A DNA stretch of 64,000 nt from Niastella sp. GTDB taxonomy: Bacteria > Bacteroidota > Bacteroidia > Chitinophagales > Chitinophagaceae. The translations under genes and the position numbers were made by a program. Shown here piece by piece: positions 54,357 through 62,375 of the stretch; within the stretch, counting starts at the first letter, position 1, and the number at the start of each line of letters is the position of its first letter. The DNA lies in NCBI GenBank assembly GCA_016710595.1, contig JADJVM010000007.1, positions 29,081 to 93,080 of the forward strand. Direction: 5' to 3'. Below the pieces are notes generated by a model that ran no database searches, had not been told where the DNA came from, and saw nothing but the letters and a program-made list of their open reading frames with translations.

Positions 54357-54926
54357 ATGAAGATTCAATTAATAATTTCTGTGCTTTGCTTTGCTATGTT
54401 GTGCAGTTGTAAAATTAAGCATCGGGAAATACCAAAAGAAATAATAAAAACTGAGGTTGGTGAAAACATAAATGATTCACTCAAAAAATACAAAGTTGAA
54501 AATATAAATGATACCTGCATCAAATATCTTTATGGTAGAAATGGGTTTAAAATGTTCTCTAATTCAGATTCATTACTTGTAGGAATGTGTAAATATGTAC
54601 CTTGGAAAATTAGACAAGAGAACGACTCAATAGTTTTTATTTATTACATTCTATATTATCAAGATACAATTTTAATGAATAACCGATTTATAATGGATGA
54701 AAATTTTCATTCCTTTGATATTAATATCAGAACCCAAAAAATTGAAAAAGTGTTTTTAGGTCAGGAAACAACGTATGAGAGATTTAATGATTATTTAGAT
54801 GAGTATAATGAGGAAATACGGAGCCAGAGGTTTAAGAATAATTTCAAAAAATATTTTCCAAAACTTCATCCGGAGTTTAAGCGCTTATTTGAGGGTATGA
54901 ATATTGACGGGGCAACTGTACCCTGA
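54357..54926 (+). CDS. Immunity-like lipoprotein (module 2)
   Basis: A 189-residue lipoprotein: MKIQLIISVLCFAMLCSCKIK with lipobox LCSC. Beta-rich, with KYLYGRNGFKMFSNSDSLLVG and IYYILYYQDTILMN as conserved segments; no recognised domain. It is almost identical to the frameshifted copy at 60976-61544 except for a short block (54765-54830) that differs strongly. Start at 54357 because the longer reading overlaps the toxin tail. The cell-surface or periplasmic anchor matches a toxin that acts outside the cytoplasm. Immunity role is inferred from position and duplication with the tip. Confidence 0.6.
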   Translation: MKIQLIISVLCFAMLCSCKIKHREIPKEIIKTEVGENINDSLKKYKVENINDTCIKYLYGRNGFKMFSNSDSLLVGMCKYVPWKIRQENDSIVFIYYILYYQDTILMNNRFIMDENFHSFDINIRTQKIEKVFLGQETTYERFNDYLDEYNEEIRSQRFKNNFKKYFPKLHPEFKRLFEGMNIDGATVP

Positions 54927-54947
54927 TGCTACTAAAAGCTATAATCA

Positions 54948-55134
54948 TTTATATACCCAACATCCCTCCAATAAAACCTTACCGTAAATAATACAACGAG
55001 GAGTAGTATTACAAAAGCCCATGCTACCAGGGAATAAAAGATGCCCGGAGTTGTTTCCCGAAACCGGGCTGTATATCGGTTTCGGGGGCCTTTTTTTGTT
55101 CCTTTTTTGGGCAAGCAAAAAAGGAAAATACAAA
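54948..55134. repeat. Inter-module repeat copy 1 (double-hairpin terminator)
   Basis: One of three ~185-base copies (others 56826-57005 and 61567-61751). It has a 10-base stem CCCGAAACCG / CGGTTTCGGG (55057-55086) with a T7 run, then a second perfect stem CCTTTTTTG / CAAAAAAGG (55101-55124). The left part, starting near TTTATATACCCAAC, is also conserved although it has no hairpin. Read from the left it should stop transcription after the immunity gene. It separates module 2 from module 3. Confidence 0.85.
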
Positions 55135-55144
55135 ACGAAGCAAT

Positions 55145-56326
55145 TTGTATATTTACACCAGCAACGAGAGCAATAATATAGACGTGTTCTTTGACAATTT
55201 AAAGGTAACGCATACCGCCGGGCATATTCTGGAAGAAACCCATTATTACCCATTTGGTTTGGCTATGGCGGGCATAAGTACTAAGGCGCTAAATAATATT
55301 GCGCCCAATAATTATAAATTTAATGCAGGCAACGAACTCAATGAAAATTTTGGTATAAATTTATATGAAACCTTTTATCGTTTGCAAGATGTGCAAACAG
55401 GCCGGTTTTTAAATACAGACCCGCTGGCAGAAAAATACTACAGCATTACAACTTATAATTATGCAGGAAATAATCCAATAAACTCAAATGATCCCTTAGG
55501 CGATCAAATGAAAGATTATGGGAGAATGCAAAAAGGCCCGGATGGAAATTATCATAGCGGCTGGGTAAGTGAAATGATGTGGAATGAAAAAGGATTTTAT
55601 AATTATGGTGAAGTCTTTGGTACGGGTGGCGCCGGTGGTGGTGAGTATGCCTATAGCCGGGGCTTATATAATATACAGGGTATATCATCACAATCCTTTT
55701 TAAATCAAAAGCAGTTATTTGGAGATAATGCTACCTGGAATGTGGCAAAAGCACAATTTGGTTACTGGCGTTACAATATTTTTGACCCAAGAACCAGAGG
55801 TTATGAAGAAGCACCTGCAAATAGCGCTCTATTGGAGGAAGTGGCCGTTGGTACTGGAAAAGAGTGGGTAGCCTATGAAACTCAAAGTAATTGGGATGCA
55901 GGGTCAAACTGGCTTTCAAATCTTAAGTTAGCAGCAAGTTTAACAGTTGCCTGGGCTTTGGGAGTTACTCCTTCTGATAACATTACTTTTGAAAATAGTC
56001 CTGCGGCAAATGCAATGCGAAATGCTCAGGGAGTTATTCAGGCAAGAAAGGATTATTACAACAGCAATGGTAAAGTATATAAAGGAGATACTGGATTTGG
56101 TTTATCAGGCTTATTTAAAGCAGGAATAGACCCAATTGAGCAGTTTGTTGGTTCCTATCATTATCAAATAGACAGAATAGGAGACAATTTGCAATTTACC
56201 ATTACCAACACAACCAGTTTTAGCTCTGCTGCTTATCATTTGTGGCCTTACTCATGGAATTGGAATAACGGTCCAATGGGTAATACTACTCAAACATATA
56301 TTTTTACTGAACCATACAGGAAATAG
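55145..56326 (+). CDS. Orphan RHS core plus toxin tip (module 3)
   Basis: 393 codons from an unlikely TTG. The sequence starts inside the RHS linker, YIYTSNESNNIDVFFDNL, then GHILEETHYYPFGLAM and a second core variant (ALNNIAPNNYKFNAGNE, LNTDPLAEKYYSITTY, NDPLGDQ). The tip begins MKDYGRMQKGPDGNYHSGW, the last piece being shared with module 4. The rest (~250 residues, with KEWVAYETQSNW, HLWPYSWNWNNG and FTEPYRK) is not a recognised domain. No promoter and a terminator just upstream make independent expression unlikely. Followed after 2 bases by its immunity candidate. Confidence 0.7.
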   Translation: MYIYTSNESNNIDVFFDNLKVTHTAGHILEETHYYPFGLAMAGISTKALNNIAPNNYKFNAGNELNENFGINLYETFYRLQDVQTGRFLNTDPLAEKYYSITTYNYAGNNPINSNDPLGDQMKDYGRMQKGPDGNYHSGWVSEMMWNEKGFYNYGEVFGTGGAGGGEYAYSRGLYNIQGISSQSFLNQKQLFGDNATWNVAKAQFGYWRYNIFDPRTRGYEEAPANSALLEEVAVGTGKEWVAYETQSNWDAGSNWLSNLKLAASLTVAWALGVTPSDNITFENSPAANAMRNAQGVIQARKDYYNSNGKVYKGDTGFGLSGLFKAGIDPIEQFVGSYHYQIDRIGDNLQFTITNTTSFSSAAYHLWPYSWNWNNGPMGNTTQTYIFTEPYRK

Positions 56327-56328
56327 AA

Positions 56329-56751
56329 ATGAAAAGAGCAATATATTTTTATAGTATTTTACTTTTGTTTAGAGGATGTAGCGGGTTAGCAATAAAAGAA
56401 AAAATTATTGACAATTATTATTTGATTGCATCAGATTCACAAGAGGCTTGCAACCTTTCATTTAAAGAGAATGATCAAGCTAATTTTTGGACAATTATAG
56501 ATGCAACTGTATTTGCAGCAGGTTACAATGAAGATTATATGATTGTAAAGCAGCATCCGAGAACTTTTCCCAATCCACCTGACAAGAAGATTACAAACTA
56601 TTATATTCTACCACTTAAAAATGGAATGGACTGGAGGAGTAAAAACAGTTTAATGGGCCCGCTTACTTTAGAGCAGTTTAATGAGAAGCGAAGGGAGCTG
56701 AATATACCCGAAAGTGTAGTATTTACAAAAGAGATTGAAGATTTAAAATAA
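56329..56751 (+). CDS. Immunity-like lipoprotein (module 3), DUF3997-like
   Basis: A 140-residue protein. MKRAIYFYSILLLFRGCSG looks like a short lipoprotein signal peptide. The segments KIIDNYYLIASDSQEACNLSF and FAAGYNEDYMIVKQHP resemble DUF3997 proteins, which occur as predicted immunity proteins, but I make that match from memory. It starts 2 bases after the toxin tip and is unlike the other immunity candidates. A lipid anchor implies neutralisation in the envelope. Confidence 0.5.
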   Translation: MKRAIYFYSILLLFRGCSGLAIKEKIIDNYYLIASDSQEACNLSFKENDQANFWTIIDATVFAAGYNEDYMIVKQHPRTFPNPPDKKITNYYILPLKNGMDWRSKNSLMGPLTLEQFNEKRRELNIPESVVFTKEIEDLK

Positions 56752-56825
56752 GTAATATAAATATTCTCACCCCTCTGGCGCAAATGTTCCGTATGTTCTC
56801 TTAAAAATAAAAAATATAATACAAT

Positions 56826-57005
56826 TTTATATACCCAACTCCCCAAATAAAACCTTACCGTAAACAATACCATGTTGAATAGTATTACTAACGCCCATGC
56901 TACCAGGGAACAAAAGAAGATTAAAGCTGTATCCCGAAACCGGGCTGTATATCGGTTCCGGGGGCCTTTTTTTGTTTCTTTTTTGGGCAGGCAAAAAAGA
57001 AAATT
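56826..57005. repeat. Inter-module repeat copy 2 (double-hairpin terminator)
   Basis: Same element as at 54948; here the first stem is CCCGAAACCG / CGGTTCCGGG (56933-56962) with one mismatch, followed by the second hairpin. It lies between modules 3 and 4. Confidence 0.82.
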
Positions 57006-57075
57006 ATAAAATGACACAAACAATAAAAGCAGTTATCTTTATATTTATACCAGCAACGAGAGCAGCAATATAGAA

Positions 57076-58284
57076 GTGTTCTTTGACAATTTGCAGGTAA
57101 CGCACACAGCAGGGCATATACTGGAAGAAACACATTACTATCCCTTTGGGCTGGCCATGGCAGGCATAAGCAGCAGGGCATTAAATAATATTGCACCCAA
57201 TAGTTATAAGTTTAATGGAGGGGTAGAACTTGAAGAAGAGATCGGATTAAATTATTGCAATACATTTTATAGAAAGTACGATGCACAAGTGGGACGCTTT
57301 ACCGGGGTAGATATGCTGGCTGAAAAGTTTTTTGATATAAATCCCTACCAGTTTGCGTTTAATAATCCAATAACTTTTAACGACCCGCTGGGCGACCAGA
57401 ATAAAGAGCCGGGTAGAAGTGTAAAAGGGCCGGATGGTAATTATCATAGCGGTTGGTATGGCAATATGTTGTGGGATTACTGGAATAATAATGGTGATAT
57501 TAATTTTTTTGGATTAGGAAATGGCGGAAGCGGAAAATATGAAGCATTTTGGAGTAATTTATTAAGTAATCTTGGCGATGGTAATACAGATATACTGTAT
57601 GCTTACCAAAACCTAAGTGAATCAGGCCAATATGTGGAAGATAAATATGATGGTTTACTAGGATGGGCGGCTGGAGAACAATATCATTTTGTAGGTATTG
57701 AAACATGGACAACTTACCATTTTGATGAAAGCCAAATACAAGCCCAAAGTGAAGGATTATTGAGTAAAATTGGCGATGCATATACGAATTATGTTGATCC
57801 TGTATTTGTATGGATAAACGTAAATATAAATCCAGTAACACCTATAGTTGAAACAATATTAGGTAAAGAGTACAGCGCCCAGGGATTTATAAATGATAAA
57901 TCAAGATTAACTTCTTTCACCCAGGCGACTATACAATTTTGCCCCATTGGAAGAGTTGCGGGAACAGGAGAAAGGATATTAACAAATGTAGCCGCTAAGA
58001 CGGTAACACAAGCTGAATATACATTTACCAAGACGGCAGCGAAACATTTAACCGAGGTAGTAAAGCGAGGAGAGAATGCGGGGCAACTCGCCAGACCATA
58101 TATGAACTCACCTTTAACTATTCAAGAAATTATGTCAACGGGCAAGGGGACACTTGATGCTACTTTTAAAGGAGGAATGAATTGGAGAGTGCCCGGTACA
58201 TTCAGAGGTTCACAAGGAATATGGGAATTAGGCATCAATCCTAAAACGAATGTTATTTACCATTTCAATTTTACACATCCATGA
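57076..58284 (+). CDS. Orphan RHS core plus toxin tip (module 4)
   Basis: Listed from a GTG at 57076, but homology to the RHS linker starts at about 57034 (LYIYTSNESSNIEV); no ATG precedes it and a stop lies at 57007. Core of the same variant as module 3 (ALNNIAPNSYKFNGG, DMLAEKFFDINPYQFA, NDPLGDQ), then GRSVKGPDGNYHSGW. The C-terminal ~90 residues (KTAAKHLTEVVKRGENAG, ARPYMNSPLTIQEIMSTGKG, NWRVPGTFRGSQGIWELG, VIYHFNF) look like a compact toxin domain of the size of small RNases; I know similar tips in RHS/YD proteins but not a validated name. The immunity gene overlaps by 4 bases (ATGA). Confidence 0.65.
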   Translation: MFFDNLQVTHTAGHILEETHYYPFGLAMAGISSRALNNIAPNSYKFNGGVELEEEIGLNYCNTFYRKYDAQVGRFTGVDMLAEKFFDINPYQFAFNNPITFNDPLGDQNKEPGRSVKGPDGNYHSGWYGNMLWDYWNNNGDINFFGLGNGGSGKYEAFWSNLLSNLGDGNTDILYAYQNLSESGQYVEDKYDGLLGWAAGEQYHFVGIETWTTYHFDESQIQAQSEGLLSKIGDAYTNYVDPVFVWINVNINPVTPIVETILGKEYSAQGFINDKSRLTSFTQATIQFCPIGRVAGTGERILTNVAAKTVTQAEYTFTKTAAKHLTEVVKRGENAGQLARPYMNSPLTIQEIMSTGKGTLDATFKGGMNWRVPGTFRGSQGIWELGINPKTNVIYHFNFTHP

Positions 58285-58736
58285 AGTTTGAAATAGAATA
58301 TACAGGTGTTTCGGAGGATAGATTATTGGTTTATCGTATAGAGGAATATTCCTTTGATATGGAGCCATGGATTTATGAATTAGATTTTGAGATTGCTATA
58401 AATACACTTACCCTTGCTGTTGTTGATAAAAAAATCATCCAGCTTAATGGTTTTTGTGGATTGAGTAAAAAGATGAAATCCAATTTTGAAGTTCCTAAAA
58501 GTCAAAAAGGAATATTAAAAGTTTTGGATGATTTGGAGCCAGGGATTGGTTCTTATAGTGCAAGCAAAGAAGATTTGCCTGTATATGTAAATACTAACAC
58601 AGGTTGGGTATGCATCGGAAATCCTGAAAAGAAAGGCAATGCAGTTGAGTTTGTAAATAGTTGCGTTGCAGTTATAGACGATGATAAGGGATTTGTTTCT
58701 CTTTGGCTAAAGCCTGATAGACTACCAGATATTTAA
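58281..58736 (+). CDS. Immunity-like cytoplasmic protein (module 4)
   Basis: A 151-residue acidic protein with no signal peptide. It overlaps the toxin tip by 4 bases, so the pair is translated together. Segments such as EEYSFDMEPWIYELDFE and GIGSYSASKEDLPVYVNTN are not matched to a known family. Absence of a signal peptide, in contrast to the other immunity candidates, fits a toxin acting in the cytoplasm, such as a nuclease. Followed by a strong hairpin terminator. Confidence 0.55.
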   Translation: MKFEIEYTGVSEDRLLVYRIEEYSFDMEPWIYELDFEIAINTLTLAVVDKKIIQLNGFCGLSKKMKSNFEVPKSQKGILKVLDDLEPGIGSYSASKEDLPVYVNTNTGWVCIGNPEKKGNAVEFVNSCVAVIDDDKGFVSLWLKPDRLPDI

Positions 58737-58741
58737 AGCAA

Positions 58742-58766
58742 AGCCCCGGAAGTCCGGGGCTTTTTC
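58742..58766 (+). terminator. Terminator after module 4 immunity gene
   Basis: AGCCCCGG-AAGT-CCGGGGCT followed by five T residues. The adjacent XRE remnant on the other strand ends in the same spot. Confidence 0.85.
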
Positions 58767-58943
58767 ATTTATTAAAGGCTTTCTTAGTTTTGTAGTTTTG
58801 GATAACGTTGTCAATAAGGAAAAACAGGTGTTGCTTAGTGGCTTCGTCCAGTTTTTCAATGTCCTCGATACGTTTTAGTAAATCCTTGTCCAGGGCAGCC
58901 AGTTCGCCCTCTCCGATAATGTAATCTACGCTTACATTAAACC
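58765..58943 (-). pseudogene. C-terminal remnant of an XRE-type regulator
   Basis: About 58 codons reading VSVDYIIGEGELAALDK, LLKRIEDIEKLDEATK and FLIDNVIQNYKTKKAF, the characteristic C-terminus of small XRE/HTH regulators in Bacteroidetes. The HTH part is missing: the reading frame meets the REP-like repeat at 58944 directly after the GGF codons. So insertion or recombination at the repeat replaced the N-terminal half. Not functional. Confidence 0.6.
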
Positions 58944-59020
58944 CCCCGCTATCCGAAGAGTTAGCATAGCGCTCTTCGGATGGGCAATAAGAGTCAGACT
59001 CTGTCTGGAGTTTGGATAAC
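58944..59020. repeat. REP-like palindromic repeat, copy 2
   Basis: Same 77-base element as 53528-53604 with about five differences. It carries the ATCCGAAGAG...CTCTTCGGAT hairpin. Its left border coincides with the truncation of the XRE regulator, as expected if it was inserted there. Confidence 0.7.
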
Positions 59021-59108
59021 ACCAACTGGCGCAAGTATTCCTTTAGGATTTATTCTTACATTAGTATAAGAGTTTCAATTACCAACAGGGTTGGCATATT
59101 AATTTGAT

Positions 59109-59132
59109 GATGCAGGTGAAAACACCTGCATC
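59109..59132. other. Perfect hairpin before module 5
   Basis: GATGCAGGTG-AAAA-CACCTGCATC, a perfect 10-base stem about 15 bases before RHS homology resumes. No T-run follows, so it is not a typical terminator. Possible recombination or processing site; unproven. Confidence 0.45.
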
Positions 59133-59146
59133 GGCGAAAATAAAAT

Positions 59147-60965
59147 CAATACCCTGCGGCCACAATGGAAACAGGCTCCATTGCCACCCAGGAGTTGTAT
59201 TATGCCAATTTAAGCGCTACCCAGGCCGATAAGCCCGCCTGGTTTAACGACCCCGCATTAGAGGATGCTAATAATAAAGTAGCCAAATTGAAGAATGATG
59301 GAGTATCCCAAAAGATAGGCCCTGCCATATTATTAAAAGTAATGGCGGGTGATAGTTATAATATACGGGTGGTAAGCGGCTGGAACAGTGGCAGCACCCA
59401 CGCAGGGAACCAACGATATAGCAACCTTATTGCTAAATGCCCTCAGTGGCGGCCTGGTGCAGCAGGGCGTAAAAGCCACTGCAACCGAACTGCAAAATGT
59501 CAGCAGCGGGTTAAGCACGGCCATAACCGGTTTTTTAAATAACCAGCCTGCGCCGGGGGTTAAGCCCAGGGCATATATAAACTGGATTTTATTAGATGAG
59601 CAATTTAAATACGCCGGCGGTGGCGCCGAGGTTGTAGGCGCCAGCGGCGCAAGCACAGTACATACAAAAACAAATTTAACAGTTCCTAAAAACGGTTATC
59701 TTTATATTTATACCAGCAATGAGAGCAACAATATTGATGTGTTCTTTGACAATTTGCAGGTAACGCACACGGCAGGGCATATACTTGAAGAAATGCATTA
59801 CTACCCTTTTGGGCTTGTGATGGCAGGTATTAGTAGCAAGGCGCTAACAGGCGCAGCAGAAAACAGGTACATGTATAATGACAAAGAGCAGCAAAGCCAT
59901 GAGTTTGCAGATGGCAGCGGCCTGGAAGAATATGATTACGGTGCACGTTTATATGATCAGCAAATTGGGCGCTGGCACAATATTGACCCCTTAGCAGAAA
60001 CAAGCCGTAAATGGAGCCCGTATAATTATGGATATAATAATCCCATACGGTTTATAGATCCCGATGGGATGCGTCCCTGGGCACCATCAGAAACGGGGCA
60101 GGATGGAGGGATAGAAAGAGATTATTCGTCCTATTCATCCGGGCGGTATGATTGGAGCCGGGCGGATGCTTGGGAGGCAGATAATGCACTAATAGGCTGG
60201 GCAGAAGATTTAGCAATTTGGATAGGAGGTTCTGGAAGTGAAAGTAACTATAATTCCGGAACACAATATTATACAAGTGAAGGCCAATTTATTACTTCAA
60301 CAAGTGCTGGAGACTACAATAGGCTATTTATTATTTCTACAAATAATGTGGGAAATTTCAATTCGCTTTTGGGTGATTTTTTTCTTTCAATTAAATCAGA
60401 TGGGGGTAAATTATTTGATCAAATGATTCTTACTGGGAATAATAATGGTTATTGGGGTGATTGTTATAATTTAAAATCTATTTTTAATTTTTTCGATACA
60501 TATAATGGAACAGCAGAAACCGATATGATAGATCGAGTTTCAATTGATAACATGGAATATATAAAACTTGAAGGCAGAAAGGTTTCAAAAGAATATTTCA
60601 GAGCATTAAGAGCAGCAGAAGTTGGGTTTAATATGGTTAAAAATAATGGTGTATGGTCTGTTGATAAAAGTTCAATACACTCTATTGGTTCTTTAAATAC
60701 AAACGATCCTGGAAGTTATTACAGCCCAAATGGGCATCTTCATTCATTTGTAAGAGAACTATTTGGTAAAAAATTAAGTTACAAAGAAAATGGAAAAAAA
60801 GAAAGATATGTTGGTGAAATCCATCGTGGGTTTTTGGCATCTGATAATGACATAGATCAGGCATTTTGGGAAAATAAAAGATCGGGAACTATTTTTAATG
60901 CCGTTGTAAGTACTAATGGAATACTGTTTTATAATAGTACTTATAAAATTAGTATTAATCGCTAA
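59147..60965 (+). pseudogene. Orphan RHS linker-core-toxin (module 5), frameshifted
   Basis: RHS homology restarts near 59147 and reads ETGSIATQELYYANLS, NDPALEDANNKVAKLKND, then the frame breaks at CCC (59397-59399), where the long RHS gene has one base more, and continues PTQGTNDIATLLLNALSGG to 60965. This copy covers the longest piece of the parental protein: pre-linker, linker, core (ENRYMYNDKEQQSHEFADGS, PLAETSRKWSPYNY), IDPDGMRPW and the tip. The tip (~300 residues) ends IHRGFLASDNDIDQAFW, ENKRSGTIFNAVVSTNG, whose last 110 residues are repeated in module 2. No catalytic motif recognised. Confidence 0.7.
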
Positions 60966-60975
60966 AAAATTAAAA

Positions 60976-61544
60976 ATGAAGATTCAATTAATAATTTCTG
61001 TGCTTTGCTTTGCTATGTTGTGCAGTTGTAAAATTAAGCATCGGGAAATACCAAAAGAAATAATAAAAACTGAGGTTGGTGAAAACATAAATGATTCACT
61101 CAAAAATACAAAGTTGAAAATATAAATGATACCTGCATCAAATATCTTTATGGTAGAAATGGGTTTAAAATGTTCTCTAATTCAGATTCATTACTTGTAG
61201 GAATGTGTAAATATGTACCTTGGAAAATTAGACAAGAGAACGACTCAATAGTTTTTATTTATTACATTCTATATTATCAAGATACAATTTTAATGAATAA
61301 CCGATTTATAATGGATGAAAATTTTCATTCCTTTGATATTAATATCAGAACCCAAAAAATTGAAAAAGTGTTTTTAGGTCAGGAGACTTCGTATCAAAAA
61401 GTTAGAGATTTTTTAAATACATATAATAAAGAAATAAGAAGCCAGAGGTTTAAGAATAATTTTAAAAAATATTTTCCAAAACTTCATCCGGAGTTTAAGC
61501 ACTTATTTGCAGATATGGCTAATACTGGTGCAAGTATTCCATAA
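60976..61544 (+). pseudogene. Immunity-like lipoprotein, frameshifted copy (module 5)
   Basis: Second copy of the lipoprotein at 54357, with the same lipobox LCSC. A5 at 61102-61106, against A6 in the other copy, breaks the frame; the second segment (61170-61544) continues the protein. The C-terminal block around 61380-61440 (QETSYQKVRDFLNTYNKE) differs from the other copy (QETTYERFNDYLDEYNEE) while both sides are nearly identical. A sequencing error at the A-run could equally explain the frameshift. Confidence 0.65.
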
Positions 61545-61566
61545 TGCTACTAAATGTTTTAAATAT

Positions 61567-61751
61567 TTATATACCCAACATCCCCAAATGAAACCTTACC
61601 GAAAACAATACAACTTTGAGTAACATTCCCAAAGCCCATGCTACCGGAGTACAGAAGATCAGTAAAGCTGTATCCCGAAACCGGGCTGTATATCGGTTTC
61701 GGGGGCCTTTTTTTGTTCCTTTTTTAGGCAAGCAAAAAAGGAAAATACAAA
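61567..61751. repeat. Inter-module repeat copy 3 (double-hairpin terminator)
   Basis: Third copy of the element; first stem CCCGAAACCG / CGGTTTCGGG at 61674-61703 with T7, then the CCTTTTTTA/AAAAAAGG-type hairpin. It ends the array; the next segment (61752-61897) has no RHS homology and nothing recognisable beyond a 35-codon frame. Confidence 0.82.
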
Positions 61752-61897
61752 TTTGATGAGGTTACCAATTTTGTAACTATGAGCCGAAGGAAATTATTAT
61801 CAGAATATTTGAGATCCTTTGGCCAGGATGCCATGTGGCGGAAAAACCCCCGATAGACCTTTGAGAACTTAATTGTTATCCTTAAATTTATAATACA

Positions 61898-62122
61898 ATG
61901 ACTTATCAAGTTGACATATTGAACCCTAAAGCTGATAAACTACTGCAAAGCCTTGTGGACTTGAAATTAATCACTCTTTCCAAGACATCTGAAGATCCTT
62001 TTATGACCATTGTAAAACGACTTCGCAAAAAAGCAGCAGTGAAACCACCTACTTTTGAAGAAATAACAAAAGAAGTTGAAATCGTAAGGTCAAAACGATA
62101 TGCCAGCAAATCCAAAACATAA
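61898..62122 (+). CDS. Antitoxin-like protein of a PIN toxin pair
   Basis: A 74-residue protein. It starts MTYQVDILNPKADKLLQSL and ends KYASKSKT-like (KRYASKSKT), with ITKEVEIVRSKR near residue 60, a pattern I associate with Bacteroidetes antitoxins placed before PIN-domain RNases. The beta-strand plus helices layout suggests a ribbon-helix-helix or Phd-like DNA-binding protein. Its 3' end overlaps the start of a PIN gene in another frame. The toxin has been cut off, so this antitoxin is probably alone. Confidence 0.6.
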   Translation: MTYQVDILNPKADKLLQSLVDLKLITLSKTSEDPFMTIVKRLRKKAAVKPPTFEEITKEVEIVRSKRYASKSKT

Positions 62123-62174
62123 AATAATTATTGACACCAATCTTAGCACATGCCGTTGTTGGTATGCAGCATAG
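62100..62174 (+). pseudogene. PIN-domain toxin, only the first ~14 codons left
   Basis: ATG at 62100 overlaps the antitoxin by 23 bases and reads MPANPKHKIIIDTNL, the exact type of opening seen in PIN-domain RNases (IIDTN with the first catalytic Asp). After DTNL the sequence changes (STCRCWYAA) and stops at 62172. The gene is truncated by the DNA beginning near 62145. Confidence 0.5.
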
Positions 62175-62201
62175 GTAAATGTGTGTATGGATACCAACAA
62201 C
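62155..62201. repeat. 11-base inverted repeat next to the PIN break
   Basis: GTTGTTGGTAT (62155-62165) and ATACCAACAAC (62191-62201) are perfect inverted copies, 25 bases apart, about 10 bases after the PIN gene loses homology. It could be the end of an inserted element. The following 62202-62375 is AT-rich and empty of genes. Confidence 0.45.
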
Positions 62202-62375
62202 ATAGCCTAACTGAGGCAGTAACAAGTATAATGTTTCCCTGATTTTACCAGGAAATTGAAAAATAAAAACTGAGTAACTTTAAAAACTCTAAATTAAAGT
62301 AACACTAAAATATAGGGAGCTTCCAAAAATACTTAGGGTGTATCAAAAAATATTTTTAATATCTCTTTTATATTT

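Noticed and set aside
56601..57023. 140-residue minus-strand ORF
   Set aside because: It overlaps the module 3 immunity gene and the repeat; only the repeat-derived ~58 codons are conserved in other copies, which is reported as a finding, not a gene.
48201..61751. Integron-like cassette array
   Set aside because: No integrase or attC-type sites; modules share coding homology at their left ends, which fits homologous recombination instead.
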